A stretch of 64,000 nucleotides of DNA from Dyadobacter flavalbus. Its GTDB lineage: Bacteria > Bacteroidota > Bacteroidia > Cytophagales > Spirosomataceae. The translations under genes and the position numbers were made by a program. This document shows, piece after piece, positions 9,118 through 17,689 of this stretch. The notes beneath the pieces were generated by a model that had not been told where the DNA came from, did not search any database, and was given only the letters and a program-made list of their open reading frames with translations. How positions within the stretch are numbered: the stretch's first letter is position 1; every line of letters starts with the position of its first letter. The stretch covers positions 248,001 through 312,000 of the forward strand of contig NZ_VBSN01000038.1 of assembly GCF_006149045.1 (NCBI RefSeq), given 5' to 3'.

Positions 9118-10896
9118 ATGAAATTACTGATACAATATCTCAGCCGCTACAAAGGCCTTATTCTGCTGGCACTTGTACTGGCGGCCATCAACCAGATTTT
9201 TTCGCTACTGAACCCCTATATCCTTGGAAATTACTTAATTGATCCTTATGCCAACAAGGCGAAGTATTTCCGCGACAACGGCCTGAACGATGCTTTTTTC
9301 CGCGGCGTACTCATTGGTTTGCTGATGATCATCGGCGTAGCCATGGTATCGCGGATTGCCAAGGCTTTTCAGGATTATGTGCTGAATGTCGTCATCCAGA
9401 AATTCGGCGCCAATCTTTATACGGACGGGCTGCGGCATGCGCTCAGGCTTCCTTTTCAGGATTTTGAAGACCAGCGCAGCGGCGAAACCCTGTCGGTGCT
9501 GCTGAAAGTAAGGGCAGACTGTGAAAAGTTTATTACCAGCTTTGTCAATGTGCTTTTTGCAACGCTTGTAGGAATTGTCTTCGTTGTCATCGTGGCTTTC
9601 CGGCTGAGCCCGATGCTGCCGGTCATTTATCTGATCGGAGCGGTTATCCTGGCCATTCTGACCAGCGTGCTCAGCCGTAAAATCAAGGCAATCCAGAAAA
9701 ATATTGTAAAAGAAACGACTTCGCTCGCAGGTTCCACAACGGAATCTTTACGGAACATTGAACTTGTCAAAAGCCTCGGACTGACGCAGCAGGAAATTAC
9801 ACGGCTCAATACGACCACGTTCAAAATCCTGCAGCTGGAACTCCGGAAAGTAAAAAGCATACGCTCGATCAGCTTTATTCAGGGCACTTTCGTCAATTTC
9901 CTTCAGCAATGCATCATGTTTGCGCTGCTCTTCTTTGTTTTCCGTGATCGCATTACGGTCGGACAAATGATGATGATGCAGTTCTATTCCTTTTTCATTT
10001 TCGGACCTCTGCAGGAACTCGGCAATGTAATCCTTTCCTACCGGGAAGCAGAAGCTTCTTTAAATAATTTACAGGTTCTGCTGGCCAGGCCCGTCGAGCA
10101 CAAACCGGAAAATCCGCAAAGCATTGCAAGCATCGAGTCGCTGCGTTTCGAGCATGTGCGTTTTCAGCATCAGTCCGCCACAAGGCCGGCGCTGGATGAT
10201 ATTTCCTTTCAGGTAAAAAGAGGCGAAACCATCGCATTTGTGGGTCCTTCGGGTTCCGGGAAAACCACGCTGGTGAAGCTGCTAGTCGGTTTGTATCAAC
10301 CCAATTCCGGATCTGTTTATTACAACAATCATAACGGCAGTAACATTGATTTTGATGAAATCCGGAACAAAATCGGCTTTGTAACGCAGGATACGCAGCT
10401 GTTCTCGGGCACCATCAAGGAAAACCTGCTTTTTGTAAACCCGGAAGCGACGGATGAAATGATCCATGACGTGCTGGTGAAAGCGGCCTGCTACAACCTG
10501 CTTTCCAGAGCAGAAAACGGGATCGATACGGTAATCGGTGAAGGTGGACTGAAACTTTCCGGCGGCGAACGCCAGCGTTTGTCCATTGCCCGTGCGCTGC
10601 TCCGCATTCCGCATCTGATTATTTTTGACGAGGCAACATCTGCACTGGATTCACTGACGGAAGAAGAAATTTCGAACACGATCCGGAACATTACCGATCA
10701 GCGGCAGCACATTACGGTCATGATTGCCCACCGTTTGTCAACTATCATGCATGCAGACCGGATTTATGTGCTGGAAAAGGGTAACATTGTGGAAACCGGC
10801 AGCCATCATTCCCTGATTGAGGAAAAAGGGCTTTATTATGCCATGTGGCGGCAGCAGATCGGTGAGCGCAAAGACGATCAGGTTCTTTCAGCCTGA
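9118..10896 (+). CDS. ABC transporter, fused permease/ATPase (exporter type)
   Basis: The 592-residue half-transporter has an N-terminal six-helix ABC exporter transmembrane domain (about residues 1-310) and a C-terminal ATPase. The ATPase shows Walker A GPSGSGKTT near residue 374, signature LSGGERQR near 479, Walker B LIIFDEATSALD near 500 and H-loop IAHRLST near 535. It should work as a homodimer in the inner membrane exporting a lipid, drug or peptide; the substrate cannot be read from the sequence. It stands alone after the tRNA terminator and converges on the AlkA-like gene. Confidence 0.93.
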   Translation: MKLLIQYLSRYKGLILLALVLAAINQIFSLLNPYILGNYLIDPYANKAKYFRDNGLNDAFFRGVLIGLLMIIGVAMVSRIAKAFQDYVLNVVIQKFGANLYTDGLRHALRLPFQDFEDQRSGETLSVLLKVRADCEKFITSFVNVLFATLVGIVFVVIVAFRLSPMLPVIYLIGAVILAILTSVLSRKIKAIQKNIVKETTSLAGSTTESLRNIELVKSLGLTQQEITRLNTTTFKILQLELRKVKSIRSISFIQGTFVNFLQQCIMFALLFFVFRDRITVGQMMMMQFYSFFIFGPLQELGNVILSYREAEASLNNLQVLLARPVEHKPENPQSIASIESLRFEHVRFQHQSATRPALDDISFQVKRGETIAFVGPSGSGKTTLVKLLVGLYQPNSGSVYYNNHNGSNIDFDEIRNKIGFVTQDTQLFSGTIKENLLFVNPEATDEMIHDVLVKAACYNLLSRAENGIDTVIGEGGLKLSGGERQRLSIARALLRIPHLIIFDEATSALDSLTEEEISNTIRNITDQRQHITVMIAHRLSTIMHADRIYVLEKGNIVETGSHHSLIEEKGLYYAMWRQQIGERKDDQVLSA

Positions 10897-10950
10897 TCGC
10901 TCCAAAACAACATCCTTTTTGCTTTTTACTTTTTACATCTTACTTTTTAC

Positions 10951-11856
10951 TCAAATCCGAACCGTCAGGCTGCGCCACAGGTAAAATGCAAGATAACTTT
11001 CCCAGCCGGCAAAGCTGCTGAAGAGCGCATCTATTTTCTCCGTTTCGCTTCTGTCATGAATGATGCCGTTATTGGCCAATGCCTGCAAAAGCCCGATGTC
11101 GCCATGCGGAATGGCCTGCGGTTCGTGCAGAGATTTCATCAGCGTGTAATTGGCTGTCCATAACCCGATGCCTTTGTGCGCGGTAAGTACTTTTACTCTG
11201 GAATCAAAATCCGGCAGCAGCCGGATGGCTTCCTTGTCCAGCGTTCCTTCATGAAATGCTTTGGCAATTCCGATGACATAAAGTGCCTTTCTTTCTGAAA
11301 ACTGCATGCTTTTCAGTTCCTGCAGATCGGCATGGAGCAGCACTTCGGGTTCAGGAAAAATGTAGTACGATTCGTTTTCAAAGTCCACTTTTTCACCGTA
11401 ACGCTCCACAAGCCTCCTTTTAACCTTATACGCAAAACTCAGGTTAATCTGCTGACCGACAATGCACCAGCAAATGGCTTCAAAAATATTGAATATCCCG
11501 ATCAGCCGAAAACCCTTGTACGTTTCGGTCATGTAAGCCAGCCGTCCGTCTGTTTTCAGAAGATCGTAAAACGGCTGGATATTCCGGTTCATATCAAACC
11601 ATTCCGCTATGTATGCGTTCAGGAAATCCTTGTTTTCTCTGGAAGCTTCTCCCGCTAGCACCGTTACTTTTAGAAAGCTGCTTTCTTCTTCTATTGAAAA
11701 CAAAACCGGCTCCGCTCCTATTTTAACGGCTTTATACAAAACTTTACCCTTGATGACATGCAGGCAGTCGTCATAGTTCCTGTCCAGAAACCAGAGACAT
11801 TCGTCGAAACTAAAAAGCGCCGGGACGGGTATAAAAAAAGTTTGGTCAGAATTCAT
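10951..11856 (-). CDS. AlkA-like DNA-3-methyladenine glycosylase (HhH-GPD family)
   Basis: This enzyme removes alkylated bases in base-excision repair. The 301 residues comprise an AlkA-like N-terminal beta domain (1-110) and a helical HhH-GPD domain. The hairpin is KGIGLWTANYTLMKSL and the catalytic Asp is in PHGDIGLLQAL. FEAICWCIVGQQINLSFAYK is the usual QQI helix of AlkA. It lies 41 bp downstream of holA on the same strand, probably in one acpH-like/holA/alkA transcript. Confidence 0.9.
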   Translation of the reverse strand: MNSDQTFFIPVPALFSFDECLWFLDRNYDDCLHVIKGKVLYKAVKIGAEPVLFSIEEESSFLKVTVLAGEASRENKDFLNAYIAEWFDMNRNIQPFYDLLKTDGRLAYMTETYKGFRLIGIFNIFEAICWCIVGQQINLSFAYKVKRRLVERYGEKVDFENESYYIFPEPEVLLHADLQELKSMQFSERKALYVIGIAKAFHEGTLDKEAIRLLPDFDSRVKVLTAHKGIGLWTANYTLMKSLHEPQAIPHGDIGLLQALANNGIIHDRSETEKIDALFSSFAGWESYLAFYLWRSLTVRI

Positions 11857-11897
11857 GGATGCTGTTTAATGCAGTCCGGAAACCGCTGCATGGCGCC

Positions 11898-12917
11898 TTA
11901 ATGGACAATTTTAAAAACGAGCTCTTTCAGCAGTTCACCTTCCGGAATGCTTACGCCGTCCAGTCCTTTGAGCCGGCTGTCGCATTCGCGCAGGTAATGA
12001 ATGACATGCGTTACTTTAGGCAATGGATAATTCCGGATGGCAAGTAAATAATCCTTCACAAAATACGGGTTCACGCCAAGTTCCGCCGCAAGACCTTTTT
12101 CCGATTTGTCCTTGCTTGCATGTGCCAAAAGCAGCTTTGCAAAGAAATTATACAGGATAATCAGAATCGGCGACAACGGATTGTCTTTGGAATTGGCGGA
12201 AAAGTACGAAGCAATCTGATTGGCTTTCATCACATCGCGCTGCATCAATGCTTTCTGGAATTCAAAAACATTGTATTCCTTGCTGATGCCCACAAACCGT
12301 TCCACTGCCGAGGCATCAATCCCTTCATCCACGCGCAGGTTCACCATGATTTTACGGACTTCATTGGAAAGCCTTTTCAGGTCGTTGCCAATGTTGTCCA
12401 CAAGCATCTGAATGGCTTTGGGGCTTATTTTGACGCCTTCCTGCTGACAGAAAGCGGCAACCCAGTCCGGCAGTTTATTGTCGTACATCTTTTTGGACTG
12501 CACGACGGCGCCATGCGTGCCGATGGCCTTGATAAAAGACTTTCTTTCATCCGCATTTGCATGAAAGCAAAACACCAGTACGGTACTCGCTGCAGGGTTC
12601 AGGGCATAATCTTCCAGCCTGGCCTGCTGCTCTTTCTGTTCGATTCCGCCGAGCTTGTTCGCGTCTTTTACAATGACGATCTGCCTTTCGGCCATGAACG
12701 GAAACCTGCGGGCATACCCCAGCACGCCGGTCAGGTCCGTGTCTTTTCCATAAATGATAAACTGGTTAAAACCTTTTTCCGATTCGGGAACCACGCGTTT
12801 TTCAAGTTCGTCGGCAATTGCATCAATGTAATAAGGTTCGTCACCGTGAATAAAATACAGCGGTTTGAACTTCTTGCTTCTTATTTCTTTCAGGATTGTT
12901 TCCGGTGTCTGGGCCAT
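11898..12917 (-). CDS. holA: DNA polymerase III delta subunit
   Basis: HolA is the clamp-loader subunit that opens the beta sliding clamp. The product (339 aa) shows the family's N-terminal pattern KPLYFIHGDEPYYIDAIADEL, the AAA-like first domain (VLGYARRFPFMAERQIVIVKDA) and the helical C-terminal domain (KEYNVFEFQKALMQRD). I chose the ATG at 12915-12917 (MAQTPETILKEI); the frame extends upstream only to a TTG at 12941. It lies downstream of the acpH-like gene with 66 bp between. Confidence 0.92.
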   Translation of the reverse strand: MAQTPETILKEIRSKKFKPLYFIHGDEPYYIDAIADELEKRVVPESEKGFNQFIIYGKDTDLTGVLGYARRFPFMAERQIVIVKDANKLGGIEQKEQQARLEDYALNPAASTVLVFCFHANADERKSFIKAIGTHGAVVQSKKMYDNKLPDWVAAFCQQEGVKISPKAIQMLVDNIGNDLKRLSNEVRKIMVNLRVDEGIDASAVERFVGISKEYNVFEFQKALMQRDVMKANQIASYFSANSKDNPLSPILIILYNFFAKLLLAHASKDKSEKGLAAELGVNPYFVKDYLLAIRNYPLPKVTHVIHYLRECDSRLKGLDGVSIPEGELLKELVFKIVH

Positions 12918-12983
12918 TGTCAGTTTCCGGCGAGCCGGCAAAAAGGTTGTTTAAGCAGTATCTGGTTCAAAAAGGTTGCAAAG

Positions 12984-13586
12984 TTATTGCTCATTCCCGG
13001 AAATAAACCGGTCGGCCTGCATCTGAAGTTCAGGAAAAAAGCGATTAAATTTTTCATGGTAGAAATCCTCGTGTTCCCGGAGCTCTGAAACAGCCGTCCG
13101 GATCGGCGCCAGAAAACCGGCCCGTCTGGACAAGCGCTGAAACGTAAGATCGATGCCGTCCAGCGTCGCATAACACGTAAGCCAGTCCTGCCGGATCATG
13201 GAACGCACCATCGGTACCATGCCTGGCGGGATCAGATGCTCGTTTCTTTCCGTAATGGTATAAAAATGATGCGCATAAACGTGCAGCGGTTCAGAAGCAT
13301 AATCGTTAAAATACTTGGCCAGAAAGTAGTCAAAATAGATATCCGTGACAATCCCGGCAAGTTTTCCGTTTGATGCGGCGGCCATTTTCTTGGTATCCCT
13401 GACCAGTTCATGCGTATCGGTAAATGAATCAATAAAGCGGTGCAATTTGAGACCGAGCACGTAATCCGGGTTCCAGTCCTTTGTTTTTTCTTCTGTTAAT
13501 AGCCCTTTAATGAAATCGCCGACATAATTTCCCATGATCACGCCTTCCTTGTTTCCTGACAGCAGAATATGAGCTAAAAAATTCAT
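12984..13586 (-). CDS. Acyl carrier protein phosphodiesterase family protein (AcpH/DUF479)
   Basis: Family members remove 4'-phosphopantetheine from holo-ACP. The 200-residue protein starts with the diagnostic MNFLAHILLSGNKEG and then GNYVGDFIKG, whose Asp belongs to the HD-type metal site. LHRFIDSFTDTHELVRDTKK supplies further His/Asp ligands, and DIYFDYFLAKYF continues the family pattern. It heads a minus-strand cluster with holA and the AlkA-like gene. Activity on ACP is inferred from the family only. Confidence 0.88.
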   Translation of the reverse strand: MNFLAHILLSGNKEGVIMGNYVGDFIKGLLTEEKTKDWNPDYVLGLKLHRFIDSFTDTHELVRDTKKMAAASNGKLAGIVTDIYFDYFLAKYFNDYASEPLHVYAHHFYTITERNEHLIPPGMVPMVRSMIRQDWLTCYATLDGIDLTFQRLSRRAGFLAPIRTAVSELREHEDFYHEKFNRFFPELQMQADRFISGNEQ

Positions 13587-13683
13587 ATAAATGGCATTTT
13601 AATAAAATTGCCGTACGTTTGTTTATACGTATTTACGATGGAACAATTTTTTACAACAACCATTATTTTAACCAAACTAGCAA

Positions 13684-14199
13684 ATGAAAGTCGAAAAAAA
13701 TAACGTAATCTCATTGATATACAGCCTCAGGATTCCCGATTCCGAAGGTGAAACCGATGTTGTTGAAGTAGTTACCGAAGAAGATCCGATGTACTTTATA
13801 CAAGGGATCAGCGGCCTTCCCGAAGGTTTCGAAAACCAGATCGAAGGACTGAAAGAAGGAGATCATTTCGAGTTTACCGTTTCACCTGAAGAGGGCTACG
13901 GCGACTTTGATGAAGAAGCGATTGTAGAGTTGCCCAAAGCCGTTTTTCAGATGGAAGACGTCAATCAGGACGAGTTGCTGCAGATCGGCAACATCATTCC
14001 GATGACCAACGAAGACGGCGAGCGTATGCACGGACAGGTTGTGGAAGTACAGGACCAGGTGGTCATCATGAATTTCAACCATCCGCTTGCAGGAAAAGAA
14101 ATGCATTTCAAGGGCAGAATCCTTTCAATCAGACATGCAACGCAAGAAGAAATCAGCCACGGCCACATTCACGGTACAGGCGGTGTGCATCATCATTAA
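13684..14199 (+). CDS. FKBP-type peptidyl-prolyl isomerase (SlyD-like)
   Basis: This is a prolyl isomerase/chaperone of the SlyD class. The 171 residues show the interrupted FKBP fold: the first half has YSLRIPDSEGETDV and GLPEGFENQIEGLKEGDHFE, then an insert-in-flap (about residues 65-125), then NHPLAGKEMHFKGRILSIR, the conserved SlyD motif. The short C-terminal tail ends GHIHGTGGVHHH, so it could bind Ni or Zn, but lacks the long Cys/His tail of E. coli SlyD. It is divergent from the acpH-like gene with 97 bp between. Confidence 0.93.
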   Translation: MKVEKNNVISLIYSLRIPDSEGETDVVEVVTEEDPMYFIQGISGLPEGFENQIEGLKEGDHFEFTVSPEEGYGDFDEEAIVELPKAVFQMEDVNQDELLQIGNIIPMTNEDGERMHGQVVEVQDQVVIMNFNHPLAGKEMHFKGRILSIRHATQEEISHGHIHGTGGVHHH

Positions 14200-14208
14200 A
14201 AACAGAAT

Positions 14209-14249
14209 ATGAGTAAATCCGTTTTCAACTGGAATCCGGATTTACTCAT
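14209..14249. terminator. Bidirectional terminator between FKBP isomerase and deaminase genes
   Basis: A 13-bp perfect stem (ATGAGTAAATCCG / CGGATTTACTCAT) with a 15-nt loop separates two convergent genes. It overlaps the last codons of the deaminase (stop at 14242-14244). There is no long T run, so efficiency is uncertain. Confidence 0.6.
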
Positions 14250-14733
14250 TGATCATATAGCTGCCACTGTACTGCTCCACTTCCACTCCGAAACGCCTCA
14301 GAAACTCCACTCCTTCTTCTACCGTAATTCCCTTGTAAGCTGCATACGAATGCAGAAAGATCACCTTTTTAATTTTCATGGTGTAAATGACCCGCGCACA
14401 TGCAATACACGGCGCCAGTGTTACAAAAAGTGTGGAACCTTCGATATTGGAACCATTTTTTACAGCAAACAGGATGGCATTCTGTTCCGCATGCAGGGCA
14501 AGTGAACAACTTCCTTTTGCATCCCTCGGACAGCCCGTTTCGGGAAATTCCTCATCGCAGTTGTGTGTTCCCGCCGGCGGACCGTTGTAACCGATCGAAA
14601 TAATGCGTGTATCTTTTGTCAGAACGGCTCCTACCTGCGCTTTGATGCAATGGGAACGTTTGGCAAGGTTTTTAGCCAGTTCCATATAAATATCATCAAA
14701 TTCCGGCCGCAAATTCGTTGTAAGTAAAGTCAT
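14242..14733 (-). CDS. Deoxycytidylate (dCMP) deaminase family protein
   Basis: The enzyme deaminates dCMP to dUMP for thymidylate supply. The 163-residue protein has the zinc site HAEQNAI (His ligand and catalytic Glu) and APCIACARVI (two Cys ligands), plus CIKAQVGAVL and SIGYNGPPAGTHNCDEEF, typical of ComEB/dCMP deaminases. The ATG at 14731-14733 is preferred over 14757, because the longer form would overlap the divergent neighbour's 5' region. Confidence 0.92.
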   Translation of the reverse strand: MTLLTTNLRPEFDDIYMELAKNLAKRSHCIKAQVGAVLTKDTRIISIGYNGPPAGTHNCDEEFPETGCPRDAKGSCSLALHAEQNAILFAVKNGSNIEGSTLFVTLAPCIACARVIYTMKIKKVIFLHSYAAYKGITVEEGVEFLRRFGVEVEQYSGSYMINE

Positions 14734-14803
14734 TCGTTTTTCCAATAGAATATACATGCAAACTTATATAAATGCAGCTGGGATTCCATACAGAATACCA
14801 AGT

Positions 14804-15892
14804 ATGATCAGAGGCTTGCTGCTGGCCTTCATGCTGGTTTTTACCTTTTCCCGCGCTTACAGTCAGCAGGACAGGATCGTACTGAACCTTGCAAAAGAGT
14901 CTTCGGCATTGTTCAAAAATTATAAATTTTACATTGAAGATGTAGAAGATCAGCGGATTATACCCGGGGCAGGATTGGGTAAAGTAATTGCCCTCGGAAA
15001 AGAAGTGCCGGTTGTATTTCCTTCCAAAACAGACCGCGAACTTTATAATTACTGGACGTTTGCAGCACCGAAAAAAGAGCAGACATGGCTTCCGCTGATC
15101 ATCACCGTGAAAGAGCTTTCTGTGAATGAAAAAAGGGTCGCGCCGAACAAGGTCACGGGCGAGATCAAGCTTTCGGTAAAATTCCGCTGGTACCGCAATA
15201 TGCAGCCGGTTGAACTGACCGGCTACCAAACAGCGGCAAGTTATACAAGACCGGAAAGGGAATATGAATATCAGCGCCTGGTCAAACAGCTTGTGGACCA
15301 GGCGCTGACGCATTTTCAGAAATGGATGGCGACGAATTCCGGCAAAAACCCTGCACTGGCCAGAAGTCTTCAGCTTGTTTTCAAGGAAATTACCAAGCAG
15401 GACAATGATTCGGATACGGTTTTTTATTCACCGAAAAGGCCGCTGGTCTGGGATGACTTCAAAGTACGCAACGGAAAGCCCGGAAGCCGGTATGCAGCGG
15501 CTGTTTTTACAAGTTTCGGTTATGAAGGCCGCTCCTATCCGAAGGAAGACGATCTGGTTGTTGAAATAGGTCTGAAAATCTTCATGGTCAAAAGCATGTC
15601 GTGGGGCCGGCCGGAAGCACGGAACGCAAGTACTTTACGCCATGAACAAATCCATTTTGACATTACGCGACTGGTTGTGGAGAAATTTAAGGAAAGGCTG
15701 CGCAAGGCGGATCTGACGATTGAAGATTATGACAGTGAAATCCAGTACCAGTTCCTGGAAGCATTCAGGCAGATGAACGACGATCAGGAGCAGTATGACG
15801 GAGAAACGGGCCATGGCCTGAACGGTGCGGCGCAGGCAAGCTGGGACCGCAAAATCGCTGAGCAGATTGCAGCCGTTTATGCAGTTCAGTAA
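14804..15892 (+). CDS. Secreted DUF922-like putative zinc protease
   Basis: The protein begins with a signal peptide (MIRGLLLAFMLVFTFSRAYS then QQD), which favours the ATG at 14804 over the longer in-frame ATG at 14756. The mature part contains an N-terminal beta-rich region, then RPLVWDDFKVRNGKPGSRYA and RHEQIHFDITRLVVEKF. HEQIH (His280, Glu281, His284) is an HExxH zinc-protease motif in the context seen in DUF922 proteins. No substrate is known for the family. It should be periplasmic or exported. It converges on comEC with 16 bp between stops. Confidence 0.75.
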   Translation: MIRGLLLAFMLVFTFSRAYSQQDRIVLNLAKESSALFKNYKFYIEDVEDQRIIPGAGLGKVIALGKEVPVVFPSKTDRELYNYWTFAAPKKEQTWLPLIITVKELSVNEKRVAPNKVTGEIKLSVKFRWYRNMQPVELTGYQTAASYTRPEREYEYQRLVKQLVDQALTHFQKWMATNSGKNPALARSLQLVFKEITKQDNDSDTVFYSPKRPLVWDDFKVRNGKPGSRYAAAVFTSFGYEGRSYPKEDDLVVEIGLKIFMVKSMSWGRPEARNASTLRHEQIHFDITRLVVEKFKERLRKADLTIEDYDSEIQYQFLEAFRQMNDDQEQYDGETGHGLNGAAQASWDRKIAEQIAAVYAVQ

Positions 15893-15908
15893 AATTCCAG
15901 GCTGTTTG

Positions 15909-17687
15909 TCATTGACCTGAAATGAAGATGGTTTTGTCAACTTCCCGGTTTACCACGTAGTTTCTGACATAATAATCATAGGCATTTGTGTCTTTGGCAA
16001 AACCTTTGTCCGCAACAAGATAGAGCTTTGCATCTTTCTTGAAACTCATAACCGAATGACCGGGAATGGCGTAAGTAACCGTTTCTTCTTCCAGAAAAGT
16101 CATCATGCTTACGGAAACCGCGCAGCTTATAAAAATGAAGACCAGTGCGTAAACATATTTGAGGTAAACGTATTCACGCGTTTGATACGCATACCAGACC
16201 AGAAACAGCAAAACGTACAGCATCAGCACTTCCGGCATGCTCAGATGCAGGTTTTCGATCAGGAAACCGGGTAATTTTTTAGGTATGGAAACAGAAAAAT
16301 TGGTCAGCCATGCAGAAATGTCCACCACAAAGTTAACGGCCGTCTGCAACCAGAAAATATTTGTTAAACTAACCGCCAGCAACAGCAACGCAGCAGGAAG
16401 CAGCACATTCGTGAACGCAATAACAAACGGATTCACCAGCCAGAAATAGCTTGGAAACTGGTGAAAATAATACAGGCTGAGCGGAAAAGTTGCCAGTTGT
16501 GCAGCAAATGAAAGTGCGGTGATCTGCCATGTAAACCTGATTACACGATGGGCCGGAGCAAACATGCTGCAAATGGGTTCATACAAAAGAAAAATGCCTG
16601 TCATGGCAAGATAGGAAAGCTGAAAACCGACGTCATAGCATGCATACGGATCAAAAAACAGGATCAGAAATGCGGAAACAGCCAGCGTGTTCATCGCATG
16701 CTGCTTTCTGCCGAATACTTCCGCAACTACAAAAACGATGCACATCAGCGTCGCACGTTGTACAGACGGTGGCATACCGGTAACCAGCGCATAAAACCCG
16801 AGCAACAAGATAGTGGTTGCGAGATAAAGTATTTTTCCCTGTTTCCAGCGCTTCATCCAGCCCAGCAAAAAGCTGACAGTCAGAAAAATAATGGCTACAT
16901 GCATGCCCGAAACGGAAAGGATGTGAACGGTTCCGGAAGTGGTGTAATCGTCCACCTGCTCCGAGCGAAGGTCATCCCGGCGGCCGAGCAGCATGGCTTT
17001 CACCAGCCCGTAAGAGCGGTCGTCTGTCATATTTTTTCGAAATACATGATCAGCCCATTCGGATACTTTCAGGCTCCACAAACCCGGGCCAGGATAGGTT
17101 GCTGTTTCGGGCAAAATTTCATAAGTGCCGTCCGGAAGATAAGCCGTCCACTGAATGCCTTTATTCCTGAGATACCTGCGATAATCAAATTGAAACGGGT
17201 TGGACGGCGCATCCGGCACTTTCAGATTTCCATGCACGACAAGCCGGTCGCCAACTTCCGGTATCAGTGCTGCATCGGACGGAATGCTGACCAAAGCTTT
17301 TACAGAAACCGGAATCCATTTGCCGCGGCTTAAAATCCGGTGAACGGATGCTTCCATGCGGACGGATTGCTGTCTTTTTTCCGGCAAGGTTTTTATTTCC
17401 AGTTCATAATCAGAGTAAGTGTTCAGCTGCAAAGCATTCCGTTCTGCATTCAGTTTATGATCCTGAAAAATCCTTATGTAAATACCCGTAAAAAGCAAAA
17501 ACACAGAAAAACAGACGGTAAAAGCTGTTTTTCTATGTTTGTAATAAAGCCCGGCCGAAAGGATCAGTAGGACTGCCGCTGCACAGGCGGCATATTCCAA
17601 AGGCAAAATAGTTGTAAAATACCCACTCAACAAAATACCTGCCACCAAAACCGCAACAATACTGACAAAAGGAGCGCGGGACAACAT
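15909..17687 (-). CDS. comEC: ComEC/Rec2 family DNA-uptake channel protein
   Basis: ComEC is the inner-membrane channel for single-stranded DNA entry in natural transformation. The 592-residue protein has two N-terminal membrane helices, an OB-like domain (about residues 90-190) and the multi-helix Competence domain with MLLGRRDDLRSEQVDDYTTS, LSVSGMHVAIIFLTVSFLLG and MPPSVQRATLMCIVFVVAE. It ends shortly after the last membrane segments and lacks the C-terminal metallo-beta-lactamase-like nuclease domain of longer homologues. The gene ends at a normal stop, so this looks like the short architecture and not a frameshift. It is 2 bp from the M43 protease gene, same strand. Confidence 0.88.
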   Translation of the reverse strand: MLSRAPFVSIVAVLVAGILLSGYFTTILPLEYAACAAAVLLILSAGLYYKHRKTAFTVCFSVFLLFTGIYIRIFQDHKLNAERNALQLNTYSDYELEIKTLPEKRQQSVRMEASVHRILSRGKWIPVSVKALVSIPSDAALIPEVGDRLVVHGNLKVPDAPSNPFQFDYRRYLRNKGIQWTAYLPDGTYEILPETATYPGPGLWSLKVSEWADHVFRKNMTDDRSYGLVKAMLLGRRDDLRSEQVDDYTTSGTVHILSVSGMHVAIIFLTVSFLLGWMKRWKQGKILYLATTILLLGFYALVTGMPPSVQRATLMCIVFVVAEVFGRKQHAMNTLAVSAFLILFFDPYACYDVGFQLSYLAMTGIFLLYEPICSMFAPAHRVIRFTWQITALSFAAQLATFPLSLYYFHQFPSYFWLVNPFVIAFTNVLLPAALLLLAVSLTNIFWLQTAVNFVVDISAWLTNFSVSIPKKLPGFLIENLHLSMPEVLMLYVLLFLVWYAYQTREYVYLKYVYALVFIFISCAVSVSMMTFLEEETVTYAIPGHSVMSFKKDAKLYLVADKGFAKDTNAYDYYVRNYVVNREVDKTIFISGQ

Positions 17688-17689
17688 AA

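Noticed and set aside
12120..13088. 322-codon plus-strand frame
   Set aside because: Shadow of holA and the ACP phosphodiesterase gene, which both have clear family signatures.
16548..17333. 261-codon plus-strand frame
   Set aside because: Antisense to comEC; no domain signature.
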